From positions 1 through 55,120 of the forward strand of contig JAFLCN010000023.1 in assembly GCA_017303555.1 (NCBI GenBank): a stretch of DNA of 55,120 bases, read 5' to 3'. The position numbers and the translations under genes are program-made. This document shows, piece by piece, positions 42,384 through 51,439 of this stretch; positions within the stretch are counted from its first letter, which is position 1; every line of letters starts with the position of its first letter. The notes under the pieces were generated by a model, which saw only the letters and a list, made by a program, of their open reading frames with translations, was not told the DNA's origin and searched no databases. The DNA comes from Planctomycetota bacterium (lineage in GTDB: Bacteria > Planctomycetota > Phycisphaerae > Phycisphaerales > UBA1924).

Positions 42384-43556
42384 CTAACAAAGTGCCGGCT
42401 TCGTACCCCGGCCGGACTCTACTTCCCGCATCAATTCCGCCACACGAGCACCAAGCGCCGCCAAGTCTCCGTCGTTGACAACGACGTGCGTGCTTCGAGC
42501 CCTTTTCTCACTCAGCGGCAATTGTGCCGCCTCGCGCCGTGTCAATTCCGCATCGTCCCAGCCCCTCGAACGCACGCGTTCGAGCCGCTGCTCGCGCGGC
42601 GCATCGACAAAGACAACCGAATCGCATTCCTTGTCCACCCCGGCCTCTTGGAGCAGTGGCGCGTCGATGACGACAAACCGCACGCACCGCGCCGCCGCGG
42701 CATCAATATCCAACTGCCTCGCGGCATGCAGACGCGGGTGCACAAACACCTCAAGCCGCCGTCGCTGTTCCGCATCCGCAAAGACAATGTCCGCGACGCG
42801 TTTGCGATCGACCTTGCCGTCCTGAATGATCTCTGGCCCCCACCACGCCGCGAGCTGCTTGTGAGCTTCGGGCGTCTCGAGGACTGCTTTCGCCCGGGTG
42901 TCCGAATCGAGTACGAGCGCGCCGCGTGATTCAAGCTCGCGTGCCACAGCCGATTTTCCCGCGCCGATTCCCCCAGCGAGGCCAATCACGATCGGCCGAA
43001 CACCCGGAGAGCCCGACTGCAACCGGAGTTTGGGCGCACCGCTCGCCGGATCACCGAGCCCGGATGCATTGTCCGCGCCGCGTTCCGCCGCATCGAGTTC
43101 ACGCCGCAGCTTCGCGAGCACACCGTCCGGGTCATCGATCATGCGCCAGACAATCTCGATGCCCGCGGTTCCCGCGGAAGCAATTCCGAGCGTGCCGATA
43201 CCAGCGAGGCGCTCAAAGAACGATTTCGAGACAAACGTGTTCTGCACCCGAGCAAGAGGAATCTCGGTGCCGAAACGCGAAAACACCCCCGTCGTCACGC
43301 GAACGCGCAGGTTGGTGAGTTCATAGCTGGCGCACGCATTCCAGACTGCCTGCCACACCACGCGTGCGATGAGCAGCGCAAGCAGAATTGCCATCCCGAT
43401 CGTGCGTTCCCGCGACGGAGGCACATACCACCAAAGCACGCTGAACCCAACGATGAAAATCACGATCGGGCGAATCGGTCGCAGCACAATCGAAGCGGCT
43501 GAAGGCCGAATCGAAAGAATCGTGCGCTCGTCGGAGTTGGAAGAGGTTGCCGTCAT
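42384..43556 (-). CDS. coaE: bacterial PH-domain membrane module fused to dephospho-CoA kinase
   Basis: A 390-residue fusion. Residues 1-150 resemble a YdbS-like bPH2 unit: an RTILSIRPSAASIVLRPI start, two membrane segments (PIVIFIVGFSVLWWYVP and MAILLALLIARVVWQAVW), then YELTNLRVRVTTGVFSRFGT and IPLARVQNTFV. A 35-residue linker follows. Residues 188-385 are dephospho-CoA kinase, the last step of CoA synthesis: Walker A GLAGGIGAGKS (192-202), DSD at 218, and FVVIDAPLLQEAG with VFVDAPREQRLERV. Free CoaE is about 200 residues, so the kinase half is complete. The same-strand order coaE then rho places it beside transcription termination. A frameshift-free single frame covers both parts. Confidence 0.9.
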   Translation of the reverse strand: MTATSSNSDERTILSIRPSAASIVLRPIRPIVIFIVGFSVLWWYVPPSRERTIGMAILLALLIARVVWQAVWNACASYELTNLRVRVTTGVFSRFGTEIPLARVQNTFVSKSFFERLAGIGTLGIASAGTAGIEIVWRMIDDPDGVLAKLRRELDAAERGADNASGLGDPASGAPKLRLQSGSPGVRPIVIGLAGGIGAGKSAVARELESRGALVLDSDTRAKAVLETPEAHKQLAAWWGPEIIQDGKVDRKRVADIVFADAEQRRRLEVFVHPRLHAARQLDIDAAAARCVRFVVIDAPLLQEAGVDKECDSVVFVDAPREQRLERVRSRGWDDAELTRREAAQLPLSEKRARSTHVVVNDGDLAALGARVAELMREVESGRGTKPALC

Positions 43557-43591
43557 TCAGGAGCCCAGGCCCAACCTTCAGAAAGAGCAGT

Positions 43592-43728
43592 CTTCGCCGC
43601 AGAGTCGCAGAGCACGCAGAGAAGATGCCAATCGAATCTTCGATGAACGAAAGTCTCGGGCTTGAGCAGAAATGCGTTCGCCAACCCAAACAGATCTCTC
43701 CGCGCTCTCTGCGACTCTGCGGTGAGTG
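43592..43728. repeat. imperfect inverted repeat, GCAGAG family, copy 3
   Basis: The left arm (43592-43623) contains CGCCGCAGAGTCGCAGAGCA then CGCAGAGAA. The right arm (43695-43728) reads TCTCTCCGCGCTCTCTGCGA then CTCTGCGGTGAG. Reverse-complemented they agree over about 30 bases, and the core CCGCAGAGTCGCAGAG is identical. It lies in the 289-bp gap between hpt and coaE on the leader side of coaE. Related to copies at 3249 and 26647. Confidence 0.88.
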
Positions 43729-43845
43729 CTTTCCGTCTTCTTGCTTTCTCGCTGGCGCAGGGAAGGCTTGGAGCCGGAAGAATCGGAGCGATCGTGCGAC
43801 ACTCTCACCCCCGACTTTGACTCACATCGCGTCACAAGCATTCCT

Positions 43846-44421
43846 TTACCGCCCGATCGCTTCCTGCTTCAGCACTCCGATGTACGGCAAATTCCGATAA
43901 AACCCGTCGTAGTCGAGCCCGTACCCCACCACAAACTCGTTGGGAATATCGAAGCCGACGTAGTGCGCCTTCACCTCGCGCTTGCGCACCTCCGGCGGCT
44001 TCTTCAAGAGCACGCAGATACGCACGCTCGCCGGCTTCTGTGTCTGCACAAGCTCGTCGATCAGGCCGAGCGTCTGCCCGCTATCCAGAATGTCGTCCAC
44101 GATCACGACGTGTTTCCCCGCAAGGTCCCGCGGCAACTCGCCCGCCAGCTTCGCGCCCTTGCTCTCGACGCTCGTTCCCGGATAGCTCGAAACCGCCACC
44201 ACGCGAAGGCTCAGTTTCATCGAGAGTTCGCGGATGAGATCGGCGGTAAAGACCAGCGCGCCGGTGAGGATCGGCACAAAGATGATCCGATCGTGCCCGT
44301 CCGGATCGCCCTCGCGCTGCAGCTCATCCTGCAGGTCCTTGGCGAGCGCCCGCCCAAGGTCATGCACACGCAGGGCAATCTGGGCACGATCAATCAGAAT
44401 GCTTTCGACATCGGCGACCAT
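43846..44421 (-). CDS. hpt: hypoxanthine phosphoribosyltransferase
   Basis: Purine salvage enzyme joining hypoxanthine or guanine to PRPP. The 191 residues fit the bacterial 6-oxopurine PRTase family. The PRPP-binding loop VVIVDDILDSGQTL is at 105-118, the flexible-loop region holds VAVSSYPGTSVESKG, and VPILTGALVFTADL is the conserved strand with the GA turn. The purine-contact end KAHYVGFDIPNEFVVGYGLDYDGFYRNLPYIG is nearly diagnostic for Hpt. It stands upstream of coaE on the same strand with a repeat between them, and its 5' side is interrupted at 130-150 bases by a palindrome and an IS4-type element. Confidence 0.95.
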   Translation of the reverse strand: MVADVESILIDRAQIALRVHDLGRALAKDLQDELQREGDPDGHDRIIFVPILTGALVFTADLIRELSMKLSLRVVAVSSYPGTSVESKGAKLAGELPRDLAGKHVVIVDDILDSGQTLGLIDELVQTQKPASVRICVLLKKPPEVRKREVKAHYVGFDIPNEFVVGYGLDYDGFYRNLPYIGVLKQEAIGR

Positions 44422-44552
44422 GCGGAGAAGGTATCACAAGCCGGAGAAGGTCTCCATGTCTTCGGGGGAACTGCCTTCGGTCGCACTGGTCTCCAGCCCA
44501 GTGGCTCTCTGCTTCTTTCCAGCTCAGGCCTCCAATCCAGTGCCTTCCAAGA

Positions 44553-44572
44553 CACTGGTCTGGAGACCAGTG
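44553..44572. repeat. palindrome at the left edge of the IS4 element
   Basis: CACTGGTCTGGAGACCAGTG has perfect 9-bp arms with a two-base centre. Degenerate relatives (CACTGGTCTCCAGCCCAGTG near 44479 and CCAATCCAGTGCC near 44532) precede it, so 44470-44572 is a small repeat cluster. Its last three bases coincide with the first bases of the IS left terminal repeat. Confidence 0.85.
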
Positions 44573-44609
44573 CCACCCAACGCCGTGAACTCTGCGGGTG
44601 AATCTGGTT

Positions 44610-44638
44610 CGTAAGTGCGCCTGTGGCGCGGATTTACG
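44610..44638 (+). other. leader hairpin inside the IS4 element
   Basis: CGTAA and GCGCC pair with GGCGC and TTACG in the segment CGTAAGTGCGCC-TGT-GGCG and its continuation. It lies between the left terminal repeat and the transposase start. Such hairpins in IS leaders can limit transposase translation from outside transcripts, which is an inference here. Confidence 0.5.
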
Positions 44639-44710
44639 TATGGCGCGAGTACGCGCGGCCTCCGTGCCGATGTTTGTTGTGCTGCAGCAAACAGACGGAA
44701 GGAGGCCACG

Positions 44711-46003
44711 ATGTTCACTTCATCGATTGGCGGCGGCGTCGCCGCGCGATGTCTCGTCTATCGGCACGCTCTGGTTCGATTCTTGATGCCTGCTCTCGGC
44801 TCGTTGCCCACAGGCTCCGGCTGGGCGGGGTTCTCTCTGGTTCTTTGCTCCTTGCTGATGCAGTGGAGTTCCGCGCCCACGCTCATGCAGCGCCTTGAGT
44901 CGTCGTTGTCCGTACTCGATCGCGTGCTCCCGCGCCGCCGACGCACCGGCCGCACCTATCAGGGATTCATCAAGGCGCTGCTCGGTCGCTCGGCGAGCAT
45001 CCAGCAATTGCTCGCGCCCCGGCTGCGGACGCTCACACAAAGCGCTGCGGGCTCGCGCTGGCGGATCGGTCGCTTTGTTCCCATCGGTGCCGACGGCAGC
45101 AAGTTCGACGCGCCCCGCACCATCGCCAACGAAGCGCTCGGCCTCGCCGGCAAGGACAAATGCGGCCCGCAGATGATGCTTCTGCTTCTGGTCCATCTGG
45201 GCTGCATGATCCCGTGGAGTTCCAGGGTCGGGCGGGCGGACGAGCCCGAGCGCTCGCTGCTGCGCAGCGCACTCGACGATCTTCCCGAAGACACGCTCCT
45301 GGTCGCCGATGCGGGATTCACCGGCTTTGACTTCCTCAGCGAACTACTTCGACGCAAGGTTCACTTCCTCGTGCGGGTCGGTCGGGGAATCCATCTGCTG
45401 AAGCAACTGGGCTGCTACCGACGCGAGGGCAAGGACACTGTGTATCTCTGGCCGAGCTATCGCGACGGCAAAGCGCCGCTGACGCTGCGTCTCTTCCGGA
45501 TTGGTTCGATCTACCTCATCACCAGCGTGACCGATCCACGCGAGCTCTCACGCCGCGCCGCGGGCGAGCTCTACCGCCGACGCTGGGGGTTGGAGGTCTC
45601 GTTCCGCGCGCTCAAGCAGACGCTGGAGCGTCGCAAGGTGCGTTCGTGCCAGGCGGAACGGGCAAAGGAGGAACTGCTGTGGTCGGTGATCGCCTTGTGG
45701 ATCTTGACGCTGATGGGAATGCGAACACTGAAGCGTGCCGGGCTCGATCCGCACCGGCTCAGCATCGCGGGCGCGCTCGCGGCAATCCGGCACGCGGCAC
45801 ACTCAAGTGCCTCGCTGAGCGGGCTGCGAAGACGGATGTGCAGAGCGGTGATGGATCAATACCTGAGACGCGCCGGCAAGACCGCGTACCGGTGGCCGCA
45901 CAAGAAGAACCCCAAACCTCCCGGTGCGCCAAGACTGACCGTCGCCACCCGCTTGCAAGTCGCACGCGCACAGGCACTTCTCCGCTCCATCGATGGCCGA
46001 TAG
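44711..46003 (+). CDS. IS4 family transposase
   Basis: A 430-residue DDE transposase. ATG at 44711 has AAGGAGG eight bases upstream; the longer frame to 44615 crosses the leader hairpin. The first catalytic Asp is in PIGADGSKFDAPRT, the second in LLVADAGFTGFDF, and the Glu lies in YRRRWGLEVSFRALKQTLERR, the Y(2)R(3)E(6)K signature of IS4. A long beta-strand insertion typical of IS4 separates the second Asp and the Glu. The frame is intact, so the element could still be mobile. The stop overlaps the right terminal repeat. Confidence 0.93.
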   Translation: MFTSSIGGGVAARCLVYRHALVRFLMPALGSLPTGSGWAGFSLVLCSLLMQWSSAPTLMQRLESSLSVLDRVLPRRRRTGRTYQGFIKALLGRSASIQQLLAPRLRTLTQSAAGSRWRIGRFVPIGADGSKFDAPRTIANEALGLAGKDKCGPQMMLLLLVHLGCMIPWSSRVGRADEPERSLLRSALDDLPEDTLLVADAGFTGFDFLSELLRRKVHFLVRVGRGIHLLKQLGCYRREGKDTVYLWPSYRDGKAPLTLRLFRIGSIYLITSVTDPRELSRRAAGELYRRRWGLEVSFRALKQTLERRKVRSCQAERAKEELLWSVIALWILTLMGMRTLKRAGLDPHRLSIAGALAAIRHAAHSSASLSGLRRRMCRAVMDQYLRRAGKTAYRWPHKKNPKPPGAPRLTVATRLQVARAQALLRSIDGR

Positions 46004-46048
46004 TTCACGGCGTTGAGTGGCACCCATTGCCAGTGCTACCAACAACGG

Positions 46049-46723
46049 TCACTCCGCCTTTCCCAGATCGCTCTGCAGCCACGCCCGCGCAAACGCCCAA
46101 TCCCGTTTCACCGTCCGCTCCGAAATGCCGAGGGCGAGTGCCGTGCTGGCAAGATCGAGGCCGGTGAAAAAGCGGAGGCGGACGACTGCCGAGGCTTGGG
46201 GATCGATCTTCTCGAAGCGGGCGAGCGATTCATCAAGAGCGAGCAGCCCTTCGTCAGAATGCTCGTCGGCCGCCAGCCCCTCCATGCCGCTGAGTGAGAG
46301 GGCAACTTGCCGCGCGCGAGGCGTGGCTTCGGCCCGACCGTACTTGGCGCGGGCGCGATCAACCAGGATGCGCCGCATCGCTTCGGCGGCCGCAGCGTAG
46401 AAGTGCCCGCGATTCTGCCACGGAACTTCGCGCGGGCCGACAAGCTTCAGGTAGGCCTCGTGGACGAGCGCGGTGGCGGAGAGAGTGTGGCCGGCACCGA
46501 CGTTGCGCTCGCTTCTGATCTGGAGTTGGGCGGCGCTACGCAACTGGTCGTACACCAACGCCAGCAGTGCGTCGATCGAACGCGGCGAGGGTGACTGGAG
46601 CAGAAGCGTGATCTCGTTTGGTCCGGCGGCCGGGTACGCGGGCCCGGAGATTGATTGCCCCTCGCCTGTACCGATCCGCCCTTCTGGCATGGGGCGCAGG
46701 TTGTTTGTCTCGTATTCGCTCAC
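46049..46723 (-). CDS. ECF-type RNA polymerase sigma factor
   Basis: A 224-residue sigma factor of the planctomycete ECF type. Region 2 includes LSATALVHEAYLKLVG and HFYAAAAEAMRRILVDRARA, a hallmark of this subgroup. Region 4 ends with LDLASTALALGISERTVKRDWAFARAWL, the helix-turn-helix for the -35 element. The GTG start has GGAG upstream. It lies 31 bases downstream of the WD40 kinase gene on the same strand, so it is likely co-transcribed and controlled with the kinase. In related groups the sigma factor interacts with a Ser/Thr kinase in place of an anti-sigma factor; that link is inferred here. Confidence 0.92.
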   Translation of the reverse strand: MSEYETNNLRPMPEGRIGTGEGQSISGPAYPAAGPNEITLLLQSPSPRSIDALLALVYDQLRSAAQLQIRSERNVGAGHTLSATALVHEAYLKLVGPREVPWQNRGHFYAAAAEAMRRILVDRARAKYGRAEATPRARQVALSLSGMEGLAADEHSDEGLLALDESLARFEKIDPQASAVVRLRFFTGLDLASTALALGISERTVKRDWAFARAWLQSDLGKAE

Positions 46724-46754
46724 GGGAGGTCTCCCCAGAACACCGGGGGAATCG

Positions 46755-49700
46755 CTAGGGATTTACCGCCGCCTTGTTTGTCTCGCGCTCCGCTTCTTCG
46801 ATCAACTCTGCAGGCTGGGAGAAGCCGAGCACTGCCTCGTCGCCCTTCAGAGCCTTGCGTGAAGCGTTCGCCGCGGCAACTTCGTCGCGGGCGGCATTGA
46901 GGTTGGCCTCGCCTCCAAGCCCGACCAAAATCAGGGCGCGGATGGCGCGGGCGACGGGCGCGGGCTGAGACTCGATTTCCTGCGTTTCGGGTTTATCCGC
47001 CCGGCGGACACCTAGCGAAATGGAGCGGTCGATCGCTTCTAGAGCGGCGGGAAGATCGTTTGTCCGGTACAGAGCCAGAGCGAGCGTCTGATAGCCGAGA
47101 ACGCTCTCCGGTTCGACCGTGAGCAACTGCCGACACTCCGAGATCAGCTGCCGCTGGATCTTGGCGACATCGAAAGCTGGTTCGGTGGCCGCCCAATCGG
47201 GTACCCCATTGGAAACGACATGCCACAGATTGCGGGAGGTACGGTTGACGCAACGCCGACGGAGGAACTCACCACGGTGCGACGACAGGACACGTTCTAC
47301 GCGTTCGATCTCCGCGGGAGAAAGATTGTCCGCGCTGTACATTTGAGAGGCCGTTTCCTTGACGGGTTCATGGACCTGAATCGATTTCACCTTCCCTTCG
47401 GCGGCAGCCCGGAAGGAATCGGCGATCTTCTTCGCGTAATACTCCGCTCGATCGATATCGCACGAATCGCAGTTGGAGTCCAGCGCGAACTGCCAGGCAC
47501 GGAAAAGCTGGGCATCGGGCTTTGGCGTTCGGCTCTCTTTCTGAAGAATCGCTTTGTCTAACTTCGCGCGAGCATCCGGCTCACCGAGGTAATTCGCGTC
47601 GTTGGCGAGCATCTCGATTTCCGCTTCGAACGTTTCATCGTTGTTCTCGCCCAGGTGCTGAAGTCGCAGCGAATAGGCCCGGTGAAGTTCCACGCTGTTC
47701 GGGGCCACGTAGCCATCTTCCTCCGAGGGCTGAAGATGACGCTGCATGATGCCTGCGGCCTCGAGCAGATCGGCGCGTCGGACCGCGTCGGACAGCTGGC
47801 CGGCCTCACTGGGTTTGGGCTCTTGGTACTCCCACTTCTCTGCACGCGCTCGCACACTCTCGGCGATTCGTGGACCGAGGTCCTTGGCAGCGGCGAGTTC
47901 AGCCGCCAGCAACTGCGCGAACGCCGCCTTCTCCTTGATCTGGCGTTCCACGGCCAGTTTCTTCGCTACTTCGTACCGATCGCTCGCGTCGCGCTCCAAG
48001 TCGGCCAACCGATCTCGAAGCGTGCGCCATGCCACCAGTCGGCGCAGCGGAGTCAGCGATTCGTCGGCACGGAGAAACGCATCGAGTTCTTTTGTCGGCT
48101 TTGCACTGACGAGCAGCGCATCGACGTACGAATCCGCCGCAGGCTGCTCGGCCCATTCCCGCTGGCGATCCTTCATCCGCTCGACGGAATCGCGGATGTC
48201 CCAAAAGAGCTCGGGGCTATCTTCGTCCGCGAGCGAGATAATCAGAACGGCCCCATCGCCACGCATTCGTAAATTGATTGCAGCGTCTGGAAGTGAAAAG
48301 GTCGCGACTTCTTTTCCTGATACAGGTTCGCTCAACCGGATTGTGCGGTCAGATTCAATAGAGATCTTTCGATCGCCCTTTGGAGTGACGATCGATCGTC
48401 CTTCAAGTGGCGGAGGTTCAACGGATCTCAGCAACGCCTCGGCGCTGAGCGATGCGTCCCAGTCGCCACTTTCTCGAGCTCTGTCGGACATTGCACCATC
48501 GAACTGCCCGAGCTCTGATATTTCCAAAGTATCGCTGACCGAGGAATCAATCGGGCCGGAACTCACCGATGCTACCGCGTTTCCTTGCGCATCTCCCGAG
48601 ATTGAACGCAAGGGGCCGGCCTTTGGAAGCGCGACCGAATCAAGAGCGCGAAGGGTGCTCGGGTCGCGTACGACGACCGAGTGGTCGAATGAGCCTGTAA
48701 TCAAGGCTTTCCCATCCGCGGCAAAATACGGCTGACACGACTGCGAGCACGCGCCTTCCGCATGCATGATCTTCGCGCCGGATTCACAATTCCAAATCGA
48801 GACATCGCCGCGTTGCGAGACGGTTGCGACGACCTTTCCATCGGGTGCAAACGTGGCGGACCAAACCGAGCTGTCACCGGTTGGGATGGTTTTCAGCGCG
48901 TCGCCGGAGCGTCGATCCCAAATCCGAAGCGTGCCGTCCGACGATGACGTTGCAATTCGAGCACCATCTGGCGTGATGCATGCGCTCGTGACGGGCTGGT
49001 CATTCGGCCGCAAGGTCTGAATCGCTTTCCCATCGGCGGCGTTCCAGACTCGCGCGGTGTGGTCGATCGACGCGGTCACCAGTACTTCACCGTCGTTTGC
49101 AAAAGCAAGCGAGTTCACCTGGTCGGAGTGGCCGGAGAACGTGTGGAGATGTTTTCCGGTGAGATCCCACGAATCCACACCGCCGTAGATCGTGGCAGTG
49201 ACCAATCGAGACGCATCCGGGCTGAACGCTATGCAATTCACCGAATCGTCCAACTTGAGCGCAAAGAGCCTCGCTCCGGTCTGAGCATCCCAGACCTGCG
49301 GCGGCGCATAGTTCGAAAGCGTTGCCACGTATTTGCCGTCGCGGCTCATCGCGGCCGCTTTGAAATCTCCGAGCTTCGCCCAGCGTACTTCGTTGCTCCT
49401 TCGATCGAGAAGGTGCCACTCCCAACTTCGCTTGCTTTCAGGGCATGCCGCGAGCCGCTTCCGCGCCTCGGGCCAGTTGTTTGCTTCCATCGAAGCCTGC
49501 GCGAGCGCGATGTTCGCGGTATACGCGTTCCACTCCGCTTCATCCGCCTGCTCGGCATAACTCTTCACCGCGATCTTGGCAAGCGTTGCAACTTCAACAA
49601 CGGGTCGATCTTCGATCGGGATTGCGTTGTATCCGTCGCTGGCCCGAATCCCGGCGAGCCCGCCTTCGGTGATCGCTGCTGACCGTGTATCGATCAATTG

Positions 49701-51101
49701 GCCGGGAGGCGAAAGCTCGCGGTAGGTCCTTTCAATAATTTTGTTCTGTCGTTCCAAAGCGATTGCGATGCGTTCGCGCTCTGCATTTGCAGAAACAGCT
49801 CGAATCCACTGCCACGATGCGATACTCGCGCCGGCCGCGATCGCCAAGGTAACAGCGGTGACCGCCATCACCGCCCCCTTATTCCTCCTCACAAACTTCC
49901 GCACCCGATACCCCACACTCGGCGGCGCTGCATTCACCACCTCCCCCGCCACATGCCTTTGCACATCCATTGCCAACTGGCTCGCGCTCTCATACCGGCG
50001 TGCACGCTCCTTATCCAGAGCCTTCATCACGATCCAGTCGAGTTCACCTTTGACCTGGCTGTTCAACGCGGCGGGCTCCAGCCGCCGGGCGGATGCGGTT
50101 TCCGCCAGCGTTGTCAGGTCGCGCTGCAATCGCACGCTCGGCATCGGCGGCTCTTCTTCACGGATGATCCGCTGCATCTCCGCGTACGCCGCGGAACGCA
50201 ATCGCTTTGCTTCAAACGGCGTCGCGCCGGTCAAGAGTTCGTACAGCAGCACCCCCAGCGCATACACATCCGTCCGCGTGTCAATATCCGGCGAGCCCTC
50301 GGCCTGCTCCGGGCTCATGTACTCCGGCGTGCCGATCAACTGTCGGTGTTCGGTGAAGAGCGTCTTGTCGGTCAGCGGCTGGGCGGTCGCCTTCGCGATG
50401 CCGAAGTCGATCACCTTCGCGAACGGCTTGCCATCGCTCATGCTCACCAGGATGTTGCCGGGCTTGAGATCGCGGTGGATGATGCCCTTGGTGTGCGCGT
50501 GCTGCACTGCCTGGCAGACCTGGGCAAAGAGTTCGAGGCGGTCCTTGACGGCCAGTTTGTGCGCATCCGCAAACCGCGTGATCGCGTCACCCACCACATA
50601 TTCCATTACAAAGAATGGCCGACCCGACTCGGTCGCTCCCGCATCAAGCACCTTGGCGATGTGCGGGTGATCCATCAGCGCGAGGGCCTGGCGCTCCGCC
50701 TCGAAGCGCGCGATCACGCTCCGTGTGTCCATTCCCAACTTGATGATCTTGAGTGCGACCCGCCGGCGAACCGGCTTTTCCTGCTCCGCCAGGAAGACCG
50801 ATCCGAAGCCGCCCTCGCCAATCAACTGAAGCAACTTGTACAGTCCGATGCGTGTGCCGGGGCCTTCGACCAGCGGTATGGTGGCCGCGAGTTGTTTCCG
50901 CGTCTGCGTCCCGATGTCACCGGTCGGCGACGAAAGAAATGTCCCCTCGGCTTCTGCTGCCTTCACCAGTTCACCCGCCCGCTCGCGCAGGGCGGCATCG
51001 TCCCGGCATGCGCTGTCAAGAAAGGCCTGTCGCTCCGAGGGCGCGAGCTGCATCGCCCGATCGAAAAGCTCCCGAAGTTTGGCGTGATCGAGATTGGACA
51101 A
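46755..51101 (-). CDS. Ser/Thr protein kinase with WD40 repeats
   Basis: A 1448-residue membrane kinase. A helical N-terminal region (FDRAMQLAPSERQAFLDSAC) typical of planctomycete kinases precedes the catalytic domain: GEGGFGSV (95-102), Lys118, HRDLKPGN (209-216), DFG (232-234) and GTPEYMSPEQ. All catalytic residues are present. One membrane helix (AVTAVTLAIAAGASIASW) divides it from an outer region with at least five WD40 blades such as VNSLAFANDGEVLVTASIDH and SACITPDGARIATSSSDGTL, then a long helical tail with TPR-like parts. The TTG at 51101 with AGGGGG is preferred; the frame extends to 51308 with no family match. It precedes the ECF sigma gene. Confidence 0.92.
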   Translation of the reverse strand: MSNLDHAKLRELFDRAMQLAPSERQAFLDSACRDDAALRERAGELVKAAEAEGTFLSSPTGDIGTQTRKQLAATIPLVEGPGTRIGLYKLLQLIGEGGFGSVFLAEQEKPVRRRVALKIIKLGMDTRSVIARFEAERQALALMDHPHIAKVLDAGATESGRPFFVMEYVVGDAITRFADAHKLAVKDRLELFAQVCQAVQHAHTKGIIHRDLKPGNILVSMSDGKPFAKVIDFGIAKATAQPLTDKTLFTEHRQLIGTPEYMSPEQAEGSPDIDTRTDVYALGVLLYELLTGATPFEAKRLRSAAYAEMQRIIREEEPPMPSVRLQRDLTTLAETASARRLEPAALNSQVKGELDWIVMKALDKERARRYESASQLAMDVQRHVAGEVVNAAPPSVGYRVRKFVRRNKGAVMAVTAVTLAIAAGASIASWQWIRAVSANAERERIAIALERQNKIIERTYRELSPPGQLIDTRSAAITEGGLAGIRASDGYNAIPIEDRPVVEVATLAKIAVKSYAEQADEAEWNAYTANIALAQASMEANNWPEARKRLAACPESKRSWEWHLLDRRSNEVRWAKLGDFKAAAMSRDGKYVATLSNYAPPQVWDAQTGARLFALKLDDSVNCIAFSPDASRLVTATIYGGVDSWDLTGKHLHTFSGHSDQVNSLAFANDGEVLVTASIDHTARVWNAADGKAIQTLRPNDQPVTSACITPDGARIATSSSDGTLRIWDRRSGDALKTIPTGDSSVWSATFAPDGKVVATVSQRGDVSIWNCESGAKIMHAEGACSQSCQPYFAADGKALITGSFDHSVVVRDPSTLRALDSVALPKAGPLRSISGDAQGNAVASVSSGPIDSSVSDTLEISELGQFDGAMSDRARESGDWDASLSAEALLRSVEPPPLEGRSIVTPKGDRKISIESDRTIRLSEPVSGKEVATFSLPDAAINLRMRGDGAVLIISLADEDSPELFWDIRDSVERMKDRQREWAEQPAADSYVDALLVSAKPTKELDAFLRADESLTPLRRLVAWRTLRDRLADLERDASDRYEVAKKLAVERQIKEKAAFAQLLAAELAAAKDLGPRIAESVRARAEKWEYQEPKPSEAGQLSDAVRRADLLEAAGIMQRHLQPSEEDGYVAPNSVELHRAYSLRLQHLGENNDETFEAEIEMLANDANYLGEPDARAKLDKAILQKESRTPKPDAQLFRAWQFALDSNCDSCDIDRAEYYAKKIADSFRAAAEGKVKSIQVHEPVKETASQMYSADNLSPAEIERVERVLSSHRGEFLRRRCVNRTSRNLWHVVSNGVPDWAATEPAFDVAKIQRQLISECRQLLTVEPESVLGYQTLALALYRTNDLPAALEAIDRSISLGVRRADKPETQEIESQPAPVARAIRALILVGLGGEANLNAARDEVAAANASRKALKGDEAVLGFSQPAELIEEAERETNKAAVNP

Positions 51102-51439
51102 ACAGACCCCCTTCTGCCGCGTACGCGATCGTACCGGACGGCGAAAAAACGCGCACCGAAAAAGTGGTCGGGTTCCGAAGCGCGCCCCCACCCCTTCCGA
51201 AAGCCCCCGAAACCCAAAGCCACCTGCCGCGGCTCCGGAAGCCCGACCAATCGAGCCCGCGACGAGTCCTCTTCCGAGATGTCGCGGGTTCATGGCTTCA
51301 AGCGGCACGGAGGGAAAGAAGGGGCCACGGAATTTGTGGATTGGTGAATGAAACTGCGCCGCAAACTACAAGTGCGAACCCACCCCCAACCCCCTCCCTC
51401 GGGGAGGGGGCTTCGGAGTTGCGCGATTGAAGGTTCTGC
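51102..51439. other. gene-free gap with one strong hairpin
   Basis: The gap lies upstream of the WD40 kinase and downstream of the FmdB-like gene, both leftward. At 51390-51410 the run CCCCCTCCCTCGGGGAGGGG(G) forms a nearly perfect hairpin just beyond the FmdB-like stop and may end its transcript, although no T-run follows. The remaining 290 bases should hold the kinase promoter; I cannot pick convincing -35/-10 boxes. Confidence 0.5.

Larger units (their letters stand above)
44570..46023. mobile_element. IS4-type insertion sequence, complete
   Basis: A 1454-bp element with 22-bp terminal inverted repeats differing at one position: GTGCCACCCAACGCCGTGAA(CT) at 44570-44591 and the complement of GTGCCACTCAACGCCGTGAA(CT) at 46002-46023. 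It carries one intact transposase gene. Flanking sequences (CTGGAGACCA and CCATTGCCAG) show no target duplication. The left end merges with a palindromic repeat. Confidence 0.9.

Noticed and set aside
44422..44710. tRNA or attachment site near the IS4 element
   Set aside because: No cloverleaf or TTCRA loop could be found; the hairpins are explained by the palindromic repeat and the IS leader.
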